Source of the DNA: JARDZU01 sp963730285
GTDB lineage: Bacteria; Actinomycetota; Acidimicrobiia; Spongiisociales; ZC4RG35
Length of the DNA stretch: 64,000 nucleotides
Direction: 5' to 3'
NCBI GenBank assembly: GCA_963730285.1
Contig: CAVSQY010000001.1
Location: 1 to 64,000 of the forward strand
The number at the start of each line of letters is the position of its first letter. Position 1 is the stretch's first letter. Below the pieces are notes generated by a model that worked only from the letters and a program-made list of their open reading frames with translations, did not search any database and was not told the DNA's origin. The position numbers and the translations under genes are program-made. Of this stretch, positions 39,497 to 48,520 are shown piece after piece.

Positions 39497-42157
39497 TCAG
39501 CGAGTGCCGGCCGGTGCCGCCGTCATCTCCTCGTCGGTGAGGACCTGGAAGGGGAGAAGCCCCGCACCCTGGAAGACCGCAAGGTTCGCCCGGCGACTCA
39601 GAGCCGGGTCGGGAACCCACTCCGAGATCTTCTTCGACCGCTTCGAGCCAGATGCCGAGCTGCTGTTGAGCGACAAACCGATCAGCAAGCCCAGGCGAGC
39701 CTCGAAGTCCTGAACGTCGGCGATCCGATTCTCCAATATGGCGCCCTGCTCCACGTCACCGCGGGTCGCTGCCGCACGCTGATTGCGATCGAGCTCCTCG
39801 ATGACCCGACGCGTCAGGCCCCCGAGCAGAGTCTCGATCTTGTCGCGATTGAACCAATCGGCAGAGGCGAGGATCTGGCAGGTTCCTCCCTCACTCTGGA
39901 TCTGCCAGACGAAGGGCTCGCCCCTCGTCCGGTTGAGATGACGTCTGAAGAACTGCTCCGAGAGCCACTCGTCAATGGTCTGTTCGCCTCGGGGCGATCT
40001 CGTGCCGAGCACTCGCTCCACCTCATGAATCACGGCCCGTGCGGTTGCGGGCTCCAATTCGCGGTTGAGCTCTTGCGCCAGCCACATCCCCACTGAAGGC
40101 CGCTCCGGTGTCGGTTGAAGGGGGAGAAACCCGTCGCTGACTATCAACTCGACCAGATCGTCCGAATAGTCGCTCTGGCCCTGCGGCGCCGACATCAGGT
40201 CCTCCACCCTGGTGACCAGATAGTCGGCGACAGCCTCATAGGCCTCGCTCGGCCTCGCCCCGGCCAGGGCAGACAGAAGCTCATTCCCGAAGTCTTCGTC
40301 GTTGGGCGGAGCCTGCTCTTGGTCCGGCTGGACTCGGTCGGCGAGCTCGCGCAAGGACCGCTGGGGCACCGGCGGAACCTCATCCTGGGCCGGCGAGTAC
40401 TTGCTGAGCCTGGTCAACGGGGAAAGCACAGGTGCCGTCTGGCCACCGGAGGCTGGAGGCGCCGACCAACTCGGCACTTCGGGTCGATCGCGGCGAGTGG
40501 AAGCGACTCGTTCCGACTTCTGGAGGAACACAGCACCGAGCATCGAGACCTGTCGCTGTCGAACATCGGCGAGGACGGAATTCACCTGTGGGATCGTGGA
40601 CCGGCCCGGGCTCACGACCAGGAGGCTCCTCATGATGCGCTGCATGGTCACCTGAGCACCGGTGGAGGAGATGTCTCCGGCGGAGACCAGGACAACGTCG
40701 AATTGACCGGACGCACGTTCGATGAAGGCCCTGAACTGACGGCCGGCCAGCGCGTCTCCAGGTGACTGTATCCGTGGACCGGTAGGGATCACGCCCAGAC
40801 CCTGTCTGATCGGTATCGCCGATTGGAGGACGGTGTCCATTTCCAGGTTGAACGCCGGTGAGTCCGGGTTCAGCTTGAGCACCTCGGAGAGGGCCGGGCC
40901 ACCCACTGCGTACTCGCCCAGAGCCGAGTCGCTGACGAAATCGGCGTCAATGAGCAGAACCGATGATCCGGCGCTCGCCATGGACACTGCCAGATCCACT
41001 GCCAGGGCATGGAGATTCTGCGATGGGACATTGTCCCCGGTTATCGCCAGAGTGCCACCCGTCGAGGGGAGCTGAGCCTCGACCACCGCCCGCAGGGCCT
41101 GGATCGCGACCTTTCTCGGACTTCCCTGATCCGCGTCGTACCAGGCCTCGACGACATTGGCGGCCACCCGTCGAGTCGGCACGTCGGCCACCACCGGTAT
41201 GTCGATGTCCTCCGGCAGCCACACCGGCTTCCGGGCCCGGGTGATGGACACTACCGCAAAGAGGGCGAGTAGCAGGCCACCGATGAGGCCGATGAAGCCG
41301 TTGAGGATCGGGTCTGGAGCCTGGTCGGAGAGATCGTCGAATTCCGCAGGCTGGATCAAGCCGAACTGGGTCACGCCAAGCTTGCGAAGGAACAATGTCT
41401 CGTACTTGTTGAGAAGCAGTGTCCGGGCATTTTGCAGGGTGCTCAGCTGGAACTGGTCGGTTACCGACATCTGAGGCGTGTCGATCGGGGGAAGCGCCGC
41501 CTTCTCAACCGTGAGGCCTTGTAGGGCGGTCTCCAGGTCGGTGATGTTCTGCCGGATCGTCTCACGCTCCAACTGGGTGGGAGCCGTCACCGCCTGGACC
41601 CGAAGCTGGATCAAGGTGCCGGTAAAGGCCTGTATCTGCTGATCGAGGAAGTTGTGTTTAGCAACCAGATCCTCCGAGGCAGGCGCCTGGGAGTCCTGGA
41701 TCGTCTGGATCTGCTGGTCGAGCTCTCTGGCCTGACCGAGGACCTGGGTCAAGGCGGTGTCGACGTCGGGGTCGATCCGCGGGTCAATGGCCTTGTAGGC
41801 GTCGAGGAGCGCTACGGCCTTGGCCTGCGCATCCGCCTTCGAATCGCCCATCGCGCTGAAGCGGACTTCGGTCGACGTCGGGTCGATCTCGATATTCGAA
41901 GTGGGATCCTCGAGGAGAAGGTCGCTGGCGGCAAAAGTGGCGGCGTCCAGGACCGACTGTATCCGGTCGGTGACATCGGATATCACCTCACCCTCCTGGG
42001 GCTCGAATCTGATCGCGATCACGGCCTGGACCTCGTTGCCCCGCTGGGCGTTGGACACACCGGTGAAGTACCAGCCCGCGAGAAAACCGAGAAGGGCGAT
42101 GACGATGATCAATATCCAGCGGTCGCGCAGGACGCGCGATAGGCGATTCAGCTCCAT
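39497..42157 (-). CDS. Wzz-type chain-length protein with dead kinase domain and PglX-like C-terminus
   Basis: 886 residues. A Wzz domain with helices at about 14-34 and 285-305 flanks an extracytoplasmic coiled-coil-rich region. Residues 345-560 follow the tyrosine-autokinase fold, but Walker A is replaced by TGDNVPSQNLHALAVDLA (no GKT), while LLIDADF at 401-407 remains; no C-terminal Tyr cluster is present. Residues 560-680 are a Pro-rich linker. Residues about 690-880 look like the C-terminal part of PglX/Eco57I-type DNA methyltransferases (IDEWLSEQFFRRHLNRTRGE, PFVWQIQSEGG, WFNRDKIETLL, WVPDPALSRRANLAVFQGAGLL) without any methyltransferase catalytic domain. It overlaps the dehydratase gene by ten bases. 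Confidence 0.8.
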   Translation of the reverse strand: MELNRLSRVLRDRWILIIVIALLGFLAGWYFTGVSNAQRGNEVQAVIAIRFEPQEGEVISDVTDRIQSVLDAATFAASDLLLEDPTSNIEIDPTSTEVRFSAMGDSKADAQAKAVALLDAYKAIDPRIDPDVDTALTQVLGQARELDQQIQTIQDSQAPASEDLVAKHNFLDQQIQAFTGTLIQLRVQAVTAPTQLERETIRQNITDLETALQGLTVEKAALPPIDTPQMSVTDQFQLSTLQNARTLLLNKYETLFLRKLGVTQFGLIQPAEFDDLSDQAPDPILNGFIGLIGGLLLALFAVVSITRARKPVWLPEDIDIPVVADVPTRRVAANVVEAWYDADQGSPRKVAIQALRAVVEAQLPSTGGTLAITGDNVPSQNLHALAVDLAVSMASAGSSVLLIDADFVSDSALGEYAVGGPALSEVLKLNPDSPAFNLEMDTVLQSAIPIRQGLGVIPTGPRIQSPGDALAGRQFRAFIERASGQFDVVLVSAGDISSTGAQVTMQRIMRSLLVVSPGRSTIPQVNSVLADVRQRQVSMLGAVFLQKSERVASTRRDRPEVPSWSAPPASGGQTAPVLSPLTRLSKYSPAQDEVPPVPQRSLRELADRVQPDQEQAPPNDEDFGNELLSALAGARPSEAYEAVADYLVTRVEDLMSAPQGQSDYSDDLVELIVSDGFLPLQPTPERPSVGMWLAQELNRELEPATARAVIHEVERVLGTRSPRGEQTIDEWLSEQFFRRHLNRTRGEPFVWQIQSEGGTCQILASADWFNRDKIETLLGGLTRRVIEELDRNQRAAATRGDVEQGAILENRIADVQDFEARLGLLIGLSLNSSSASGSKRSKKISEWVPDPALSRRANLAVFQGAGLLPFQVLTDEEMTAAPAGTR

Positions 42158-44085
42158 GAGGAAGTGAGGCGGGTCCCGGCCTCATCGACTTCGGTGGCAC
42201 CGTTCAAATGCCCACCGGCCAGGAGGCTGAGCAACTCGATCACCTTGTGTCTCTGGCCTGCCTGGGCCGCCTCCTCCAAGTCCGCCACCGTGCTGGCCAC
42301 GACCCCGGCCGCCGGATGACCCAGCTTGACCTCGAATATCTTTGGATTGACGGTCATGTCCATCGGCCCGGTCGCCAGTATCTCGTTCAGCTTCTCACCT
42401 GGGCGCCTGCCCGTGTAGAGGATCTCGATGTCCTTGTCCGGTGTCAAGCCGGAGAGCCTGATCAGACGTCGGGCCAGGGCCTCGATTCGGACCGGCTCAC
42501 CCATGTCGAGGAGGAAGATCTCCGACCCCTCCGCCATGGCACCGGCCTGGAGCACCAGCTGCACCGCTTCATCGACAGTCATGAAATATCGAGTCATCTG
42601 AGGGTCGGTCACCGTGACCGGGCCCCCCGCCTGGATTTGGCTGACAAAGGTGGGGATCACACTTCCCCGGCTCCCGAGCACATTGCCAAACCGGACTGCG
42701 GAGTACGCGCATTCATCACGGCGCTCACCAGCAACCCTCACCATCAACTCGGCCACTCTCTTGCTTGCACCCATGACGCTGGTTGGATCGACAGCTTTGT
42801 CCGTGGAGATGAGCACAAAATGCTGCATCCCATTTCTCGATCCTGCTTCGATCACATTGCGGGTACCCACGACGTTGGCCATCACGGCCTCCTCTGGATG
42901 CTCCTCGAGCACGGGCACATGCTTGAGAGCGGCAGCGTGAAAGACCACATGGGGCTTGATTCTGTCAAAAGTCCGAAGCAATGTGGTGGCGTCGCGGACG
43001 TCGCCGAGGACGGACGTCGCCCCCCCACGCCACCGAAGCTGTGCCTCGTGGAGAAGGGTTTCATCACGATCCAAGGCCCATACCCCATCGGGTCTGTAGT
43101 CCAGCACTTGACGCACGATCTCCGACCCGATGGAGCCGCCGCCCCCCGAGACGAGCACACGCTTGCCCTTGATCATCTCCGCAACCGCCGACATGTCGGT
43201 GGCGACGGGCGATCGAACCAGGAGATCCTCGACTCTGATGTCGCGGACGTCGAGCGGTGCCTGGTGATTGGTCATGACCTCGGAAGCTGCCGGGAGGATG
43301 CGCAGCCTCACCTCGATGTCGAAACAACGATCAACGACCTCTCTCGAGGTCTTGAGGCTCCCACCCGCCACGACGACCTGGTCGATCTCGAAGCGCTCGA
43401 CCACGGAGTCGATCTCGGAAAGCTTGCCCAGGATGGGCAGCCCGGCAAAGAGCCTGACGGTCTCGGGCTCCTCATCCAGGGCGGACAAGAAGCCGATCAC
43501 CCGGCCACCGCCATCGATCTCGTGGGCCCGCCGGGCAAAGGCCGCCCCGTCGGCTCCAACACCCACTATCAGGATCCGCGAGGAATCCCCATACTTCCGA
43601 AAGGAAAACAGCCGCGAGCGAAACCGCACCAAACCCATCATCAGAACCGACAGGAGGCCGCCGACCAGGATGACCGAATACGGGATCACCACACCGATCG
43701 TGCGTAACCACTGCCCGATTGCGAACACGGCGATAACGGCTCCGGCGTTCGCCAGGACCACACGCACCGCCTCGTTCATGCTGGCGTGCTCCCACACGTG
43801 CCCGTAGGCACCGGTGAGCGCGTTGGCGACGATGTGAAGAGTCACGATCAGCGGCATCACGACCAGCAGATCGATCCAATAACCACGAGGATCGACGATG
43901 AGCGAATCCAGCATCCTGAAGGCCAAGCCAACCGAGTAGGACAAGATGACGACCATCACGTCCAACAAGGCGAATGCTATGTCTGCTCTGATTCTGGACG
44001 CCACGACCGAGACAGAATGCCTCGGGGCGCCCGGTTCCCCATTAGGACCACCCGACACAGAAGCCTCCCACGCTCCCGATTCCAA
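42148..44085 (-). CDS. Membrane UDP-sugar 4,6-dehydratase, WbpM/PglF/CapD family
   Basis: 645 residues. Four N-terminal helices (about 30-130) precede a first Rossmann-like domain (ILIVGVGADGAAFARRA) and the catalytic SDR domain with SGGGGSIGSEIVRQ at residue 311 and STDKAVDPTSVMGASKR near 423, the SMK-type triad of UDP-GlcNAc 4,6-dehydratases. It would yield a UDP-4-keto-6-deoxy sugar for the aminotransferase. First gene of the operon. An 18-base longer start is possible but the ATG at 44085 has the family's disordered head. Confidence 0.92.
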   Translation of the reverse strand: MESGAWEASVSGGPNGEPGAPRHSVSVVASRIRADIAFALLDVMVVILSYSVGLAFRMLDSLIVDPRGYWIDLLVVMPLIVTLHIVANALTGAYGHVWEHASMNEAVRVVLANAGAVIAVFAIGQWLRTIGVVIPYSVILVGGLLSVLMMGLVRFRSRLFSFRKYGDSSRILIVGVGADGAAFARRAHEIDGGGRVIGFLSALDEEPETVRLFAGLPILGKLSEIDSVVERFEIDQVVVAGGSLKTSREVVDRCFDIEVRLRILPAASEVMTNHQAPLDVRDIRVEDLLVRSPVATDMSAVAEMIKGKRVLVSGGGGSIGSEIVRQVLDYRPDGVWALDRDETLLHEAQLRWRGGATSVLGDVRDATTLLRTFDRIKPHVVFHAAALKHVPVLEEHPEEAVMANVVGTRNVIEAGSRNGMQHFVLISTDKAVDPTSVMGASKRVAELMVRVAGERRDECAYSAVRFGNVLGSRGSVIPTFVSQIQAGGPVTVTDPQMTRYFMTVDEAVQLVLQAGAMAEGSEIFLLDMGEPVRIEALARRLIRLSGLTPDKDIEILYTGRRPGEKLNEILATGPMDMTVNPKIFEVKLGHPAAGVVASTVADLEEAAQAGQRHKVIELLSLLAGGHLNGATEVDEAGTRLTSSWS

Positions 44086-44253
44086 GGGGACATCCTATCA
44101 GGAGTTGGTCGACACTGAAAGTGCCTCTTTGAGCACTGACAGTGGGGATGGGCTTCCCGACCTATTGACAGGCATAGGGGGTAGCGACGGGAATGACAAG
44201 GCTTGGCCGATGGATACCATCGCGCCTTCGAACGCAATCAGAGAGGGTTGGGA

Positions 44254-45138
44254 ATGAGAGTCCTGGTGACGGGTGCGGCCGGGTTCCTGGGGAAACACGT
44301 GGCACGCCATTTTGCGAGCAAAGGGTGGGAGGTCACCGGGTTCGACGTGTCGATGTTCGCCGCGGATGGAATCGATCCCTTCCAGGGTGACTTCACCGAA
44401 GGCAACTCGATCGAGCAAGCGGCCGCGGGTGCTGACGTGATCGTTCACATCGGTGCCATTGGTGACGTCTATCTGGCCGGCGAGCAGCCATCGCTGGCAG
44501 CGGATGTGAACGTAGTGGGCACCGCAAACGTGTTGGAGGCAGCAGTGCGACACGAGGCACGCGTTGTCTATGCATCGACGTGGGAGGTTTACGGCGAGCC
44601 CGTGCGCCAACCGATCGACGAGACCCACCCGACCATGCCCGACCACCCGTACAGCATCACCAAGCTCGCCGGCGAGTCCTTGGTCCTGTCGGCGGCACAC
44701 CTGCGGGGAGTCCCCGCAATGGCATTGAGATTGGGGACCGCCTATGGGTCCGGTCTTCGGCCCAACTCGGTCTTTCGAATCTTCATCGACCGTGCCCGAG
44801 ACGGCAAGCCGATCACAATTCAAGGTGACGGCTCTCAGGGAAGACAGTTCACTCACGCGAGTGACATCGCCCGCGCCTTTGAGTTGGCGGCGCGATCGGA
44901 CATGAGTGGCATGGCCATCAATGTCGTGGCTCCCGAGACCACGTCGATCAAGAATCTGGCCGAGGCTGTCGTCAAGAGGTTCCCGACCGAGCTGACATTT
45001 GGCGAGCCACGCCCCGGCGACGTCCCGCCGGCAATCGTATCGGCGGAGCGGGCCCGGGAAGTGCTCGGTTGGACCGCCGAGATGCCGTTCGATCGCGGTC
45101 TGGACGAATTGGTAGCGAGTGTCACAGGAGAAGTCTGA
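44254..45138 (+). CDS. NAD-dependent epimerase/dehydratase (extended SDR)
   Basis: 294 residues from ATG 44254 with ribosome site GGGTTGGGA. MRVLVTGAAGFLGKHVARHFASKGWEV is the NAD loop; YASTWEVYGEP and YSITKLAGE give the Ser and YxxxK residues. VFRIFIDRARDGKPITIQGDGSQGRQFTHASDIARAF is typical of nucleotide-sugar 4-epimerases. It opens a six-gene plus-strand operon ending with the formyltransferase. The exact sugar is unknown. Confidence 0.88.
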   Translation: MRVLVTGAAGFLGKHVARHFASKGWEVTGFDVSMFAADGIDPFQGDFTEGNSIEQAAAGADVIVHIGAIGDVYLAGEQPSLAADVNVVGTANVLEAAVRHEARVVYASTWEVYGEPVRQPIDETHPTMPDHPYSITKLAGESLVLSAAHLRGVPAMALRLGTAYGSGLRPNSVFRIFIDRARDGKPITIQGDGSQGRQFTHASDIARAFELAARSDMSGMAINVVAPETTSIKNLAEAVVKRFPTELTFGEPRPGDVPPAIVSAERAREVLGWTAEMPFDRGLDELVASVTGEV

Positions 45139-46231
45139 GCGGAAAAAGATCCTGGTCCTGATCAAGGGCCTTGGCATAGGCGGGGCCGAGCGGCTGATCG
45201 CCGACGGCGCCACCTTCTGGGACCGGTCGAGGTTCGAATATCACGTCGCATTCCTCCTTCCCCACAAGGATCAGCTGGTTCGAGAGCTGGAGGACCAAGG
45301 GATCGAGGTCAGCTCCCTCGGAGGAGTGAAGCCGAACCTCACGTTGGGCGCCATCATGAGACTCCGGTCCCTGATCAAGACGTGGCGGCCCGATGTCGTG
45401 CATGCTCATCTGCCCTCGGCAGGAATACTTGCCCGCATCTTGTTCCACGGCCCGGTGGTCTACACGGAGCACAACCTGGCGGATTCCTATCGCTGGCCGA
45501 CCGGCTGGGTCAACCGCCTCACCTACGGCCGGAACACCGCGACCATCGCGGTGTCCGAGGCCGTGGCAGTCAGCCTCGAGGGGTTTCCTGGACCGAGACC
45601 GCAGGTGGTGCCAAACGGTGTTTCGGTGACGATCGGCGAGTCCGAGATCAACACAGTTCGAGAGGAGCTGGGGTTGGAGCCGAACCAGCCTCTCGTGGTC
45701 CACGTGGGCAACATCAGGCCTCACAAGGGTCACTCCAATCTGATCGCTGCGACCGCGAAGCTGAACGCCGAGCGGCCCGAGGTGCGAGTCGTGTCAATAG
45801 GGGCCGAGAAGAACCCGGGCGATCTGGCCAGAGTCCGCGGCGAAGCCGAAGATGCCGGGGTGTCATCCGTCCTTCGATTCCTCGGTAGGCGCCTCAATGC
45901 CCAAGCATTCATCGCCGCGGCAGATGTCTTCGCCAATCCCGCCGATGTCGAGGGGCTCCCGGTGGTGATTCTGGAGGCACTTGCCCTCGCTCGCCCGGTC
46001 GTCGCGACTGCTGTGGGCGGTGTGCCGTCGGTTGTCATCGACGGCGTCACAGGGAGACTGGTGCCGCCAGGCGACCCCGAGGCCCTGGCCAGGGGGATCC
46101 TCGAGGCCATTGACTCCCCGGAGGCGAGCGGATGGGGCCGGGCGGGTAATGACCTGGTGTCGAGAGAGCATGGGACCGACCGCATGATCCAGTCCTACGA
46201 GAAGGTCTACGAGGAGGTCACCAATGGTTGA
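45119..46231 (+). CDS. Glycosyltransferase family 4
   Basis: 370 residues from a GTG lying inside the end of the epimerase gene (20-base overlap). ILVLIKGLGIGGAERLIADGA is the acceptor glycine loop; LVVHVGNIRPHKGHSNLI the donor-domain start; NPADVEGLPVVILEALALARPVVATAVGGVPSVV the E-x7-E nucleotide-sugar motif. It overlaps the acetyltransferase gene by eight bases. Confidence 0.92.
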   Translation: MSQEKSERKKILVLIKGLGIGGAERLIADGATFWDRSRFEYHVAFLLPHKDQLVRELEDQGIEVSSLGGVKPNLTLGAIMRLRSLIKTWRPDVVHAHLPSAGILARILFHGPVVYTEHNLADSYRWPTGWVNRLTYGRNTATIAVSEAVAVSLEGFPGPRPQVVPNGVSVTIGESEINTVREELGLEPNQPLVVHVGNIRPHKGHSNLIAATAKLNAERPEVRVVSIGAEKNPGDLARVRGEAEDAGVSSVLRFLGRRLNAQAFIAAADVFANPADVEGLPVVILEALALARPVVATAVGGVPSVVIDGVTGRLVPPGDPEALARGILEAIDSPEASGWGRAGNDLVSREHGTDRMIQSYEKVYEEVTNG

Positions 46232-47168
46232 TCTCGACGTCCGACCGGCGACACCGGCCGACACTCCGGCGATCCTCGACCTCCTGAAGGCTGCGCTAGG
46301 CGAGAGCCCTCTTCTGAGAAGGACGCCGGAGCTGTGGGAATGGAAACATCACTCAAGTCCTTTTGGTGAATCGATCGTCCTCCTCGCCTGCTCGGGTGAT
46401 CGGCTTGCCGGCGTTCGTGCCTTCATGCGTTGGGAGCTGAGGACATCGGAAGGGAGACTGATCCGCTGCGTCCGCCCCGTCGACACGGCTACACATCCGG
46501 ACTTCACGCGACGGGGGATCTTTCGTCGGCTGACCGAAGAAGCCCTCGAGGTGGCGCGCGAGGATCGCGTGGACCTCGTTTTCAACACTCCGAATCCGAA
46601 GTCGGCGGCGGGATATCTGACGATGGGCTGGCGGGAGGTGGGTTGGATCGGGGCCCAAATTCGCCCGCATCTGGGACGGTCGGTGCGCCCGGTCGGCGCC
46701 AATCCTCCGGAGTTAGCAGCCGTTCTCCCCATTGCCCAGCCATTCGAACCGCCGGGACATCCGACCCGACCGGGGCGCGGGCTTCGAACCGACCGCACCC
46801 GGGCCTATCAGCTTTGGAGGTTCACCGGCCATCCTCGCGTACGCTATGGGACGGTGGGTGAGCGCGAAACTACGGCTGTGGTGAGGACAGGCATCAGAAA
46901 CGGGAGGACAGAACTGGTCCTCGCCGACCTGCTCGGTAAGCCCGACAGCGGAGTCGTGAGGCGATTGGCCCGCCATAGCCAGGCTGCATACGTCGGCGGC
47001 TTCTTCTCCACGGGCTCGCCGGAACGTCGGGCAGCGATTCGCGCCGGGATGATCCCGGTGCCGGTGCGGTCGCTTCGCTTGGTGGCCCGCCCCTTTTCCG
47101 ACCTGGATGTCGACGTCTTCGACCTTGGCGAGTGGGACCTCGCCGTCAGCGACCTGGAGCTGCTGTGA
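46224..47168 (+). CDS. GNAT-family N-acetyltransferase
   Basis: 314 residues. The N-terminal GNAT domain has VRPATPADTPAILDLLKAALG and the acetyl-CoA loop THPDFTRRGIFRRLTEEAL, followed by NTPNPKSAAGYLTMGWREVG. The second half (about 160-314) is a degenerate second GNAT-like domain. Such proteins in glycan loci acetylate sugar amines or act on lipid carriers; this one might modify the 4-amino sugar, but PglD-type enzymes have a different fold. It overlaps the next gene as GTGA. Confidence 0.78.
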   Translation: MVDLDVRPATPADTPAILDLLKAALGESPLLRRTPELWEWKHHSSPFGESIVLLACSGDRLAGVRAFMRWELRTSEGRLIRCVRPVDTATHPDFTRRGIFRRLTEEALEVAREDRVDLVFNTPNPKSAAGYLTMGWREVGWIGAQIRPHLGRSVRPVGANPPELAAVLPIAQPFEPPGHPTRPGRGLRTDRTRAYQLWRFTGHPRVRYGTVGERETTAVVRTGIRNGRTELVLADLLGKPDSGVVRRLARHSQAAYVGGFFSTGSPERRAAIRAGMIPVPVRSLRLVARPFSDLDVDVFDLGEWDLAVSDLELL

Positions 47169-48520
47169 AGGGCGAATCGGGCTATTGGGTGGCGGTCGGC
47201 GTGGCCGCCATCGGATTGGCAGCGGTGGTGGCCTCAGGCCTGACCGGCGCGGCAGTCCTGATCCTGGCTGCCCTAGGCACGTTGATGATGGCCGCGGTCG
47301 GGTCCTGGATGCAGCGGCCAGTCGATGCAAGCTGGCTGCAAACGTGGGTGACCCTCGGTTTCATCGCAAAGGTGGGAGGGGCATTCGCCCGCTACTTCAT
47401 GGTCCAGTTCATCTATGGGGGGATCGGCGACTCGCTTCGCTATTACTCGGTGGGGATCGACCTTGCCGCGATCTGGCGTCAAGGCCACATCCCCGCGCTG
47501 ACCGGCTCGGGATCGTTTGGGACTCAGGTCGTGGAAGCAGTCACCGGTGGTTTGTTTGCCATCTTCACCCCGGACCTGCTCGGCGGGTTCGTCATCTACA
47601 GCATGTTCTCGTTCCTCGGGCAACTTGGGCTGTACGCCGCATTTCGTCGCTGGGCAGAGCCGCACCAGCTGAAGCCCTATGCCTTCATCATCTTCTTCTT
47701 CCCGACATACGCCTTCTGGCCATCCAGCATTGGCAAAGATGCCTTGATCATCATGTTCCTGGGCTTCTGCGCATACTCGATCGCGAGGTTGCTGGAGGGC
47801 TTTGAGCTCCGGTGGATCGCCCCGGTCGCTCTCTCCATGGTCGGAATGGGCTTGATCAGAATCCACATCGCCGCACTGGTGGCCTTTGGCCTGGTCGGCG
47901 CACTCTTGGTCTCCAAGGTCAGAGTTGGCGCCAACTTCATGACGAGGAGCCGAAAATTCATAACGTTCGCCGGCGCCGCAGTCGCAGTCGTGATCGCGGT
48001 CCAGTTGATCCCACAGGTCGTCGGTCTCCAGCTCAATGACTTTGGAGACGTCACACCGTTTGCCAACGAGATAACTCGCCGGACTTCGGAGAGTGGGACC
48101 GTTGCCTCAGGGGCGCCCGTTAGCTCTATCGTCGATGTGCCAGGCGCCGTCGCATTGGTCCTCTTCCGCCCGTATATCTTCGAGGGCACCGAGCTACAGC
48201 ACCTCCTCGCTGCCGCGGAGACGACGATCGTTCTGCTGCTGTTCGTTTGGAAGCTGCCCGCCATTCTGCGTAACTGGGGACGATGGCGAACCAATGCATA
48301 TCTCGTGTTCTGCACCCTCTACACGCTTGCATTCGCCGTCGTATTCAGTGTTGTGAGGAATCTGGGCATCATCGCCCGGCAGAGAGGGCAGGTCCTCGGC
48401 TTGTTTCTCGCAATGGTGATCGGCCTGGGATGGAGTGAGTCGAAGAAAGCCAAGGCCGATCGGCTCGAGCTCGAAGCCAAAAACACGACTGATGCTGCCC
48501 GCCAAGCAACATGGGTGTGA
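47165..48520 (+). CDS. Candidate polysaccharide polymerase (Wzy-like membrane protein)
   Basis: 451 residues from a GTG, with about ten membrane helices and a large extracytoplasmic loop (roughly 285-340, QLNDFGDVTPFANEITRRTS). FFPTYAFWPSSIGKDALIIMFLGFCAYSIARL resembles the FP-x-x-FW-SS-GKDA stretch found in several bacterial Wzy/EpsG-type and related polymerases. The C-terminal tail is charged and cytoplasmic. Place in the operon, just before the phosphoglycosyl transferase, suits a polymerase. Family is too divergent to be sure. Confidence 0.6.
   Translation: MKGESGYWVAVGVAAIGLAAVVASGLTGAAVLILAALGTLMMAAVGSWMQRPVDASWLQTWVTLGFIAKVGGAFARYFMVQFIYGGIGDSLRYYSVGIDLAAIWRQGHIPALTGSGSFGTQVVEAVTGGLFAIFTPDLLGGFVIYSMFSFLGQLGLYAAFRRWAEPHQLKPYAFIIFFFPTYAFWPSSIGKDALIIMFLGFCAYSIARLLEGFELRWIAPVALSMVGMGLIRIHIAALVAFGLVGALLVSKVRVGANFMTRSRKFITFAGAAVAVVIAVQLIPQVVGLQLNDFGDVTPFANEITRRTSESGTVASGAPVSSIVDVPGAVALVLFRPYIFEGTELQHLLAAAETTIVLLLFVWKLPAILRNWGRWRTNAYLVFCTLYTLAFAVVFSVVRNLGIIARQRGQVLGLFLAMVIGLGWSESKKAKADRLELEAKNTTDAARQATWV

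Noticed and set aside
39497..40102. BREX/Pgl defence system suggested by the PglX-like segment
   Set aside because: No methyltransferase motifs, PglZ, BrxC or other BREX genes nearby; the segment is part of a Wzz protein in a glycan operon.
42208..43707. 499-codon plus-strand frame opposite the 4,6-dehydratase
   Set aside because: Antisense to a clearly conserved protein; no ribosome site and composition typical of a shadow frame.
44098..45213. 371-codon minus-strand frame opposite the epimerase
   Set aside because: Antisense to a canonical SDR protein and overlapping the dehydratase leader.
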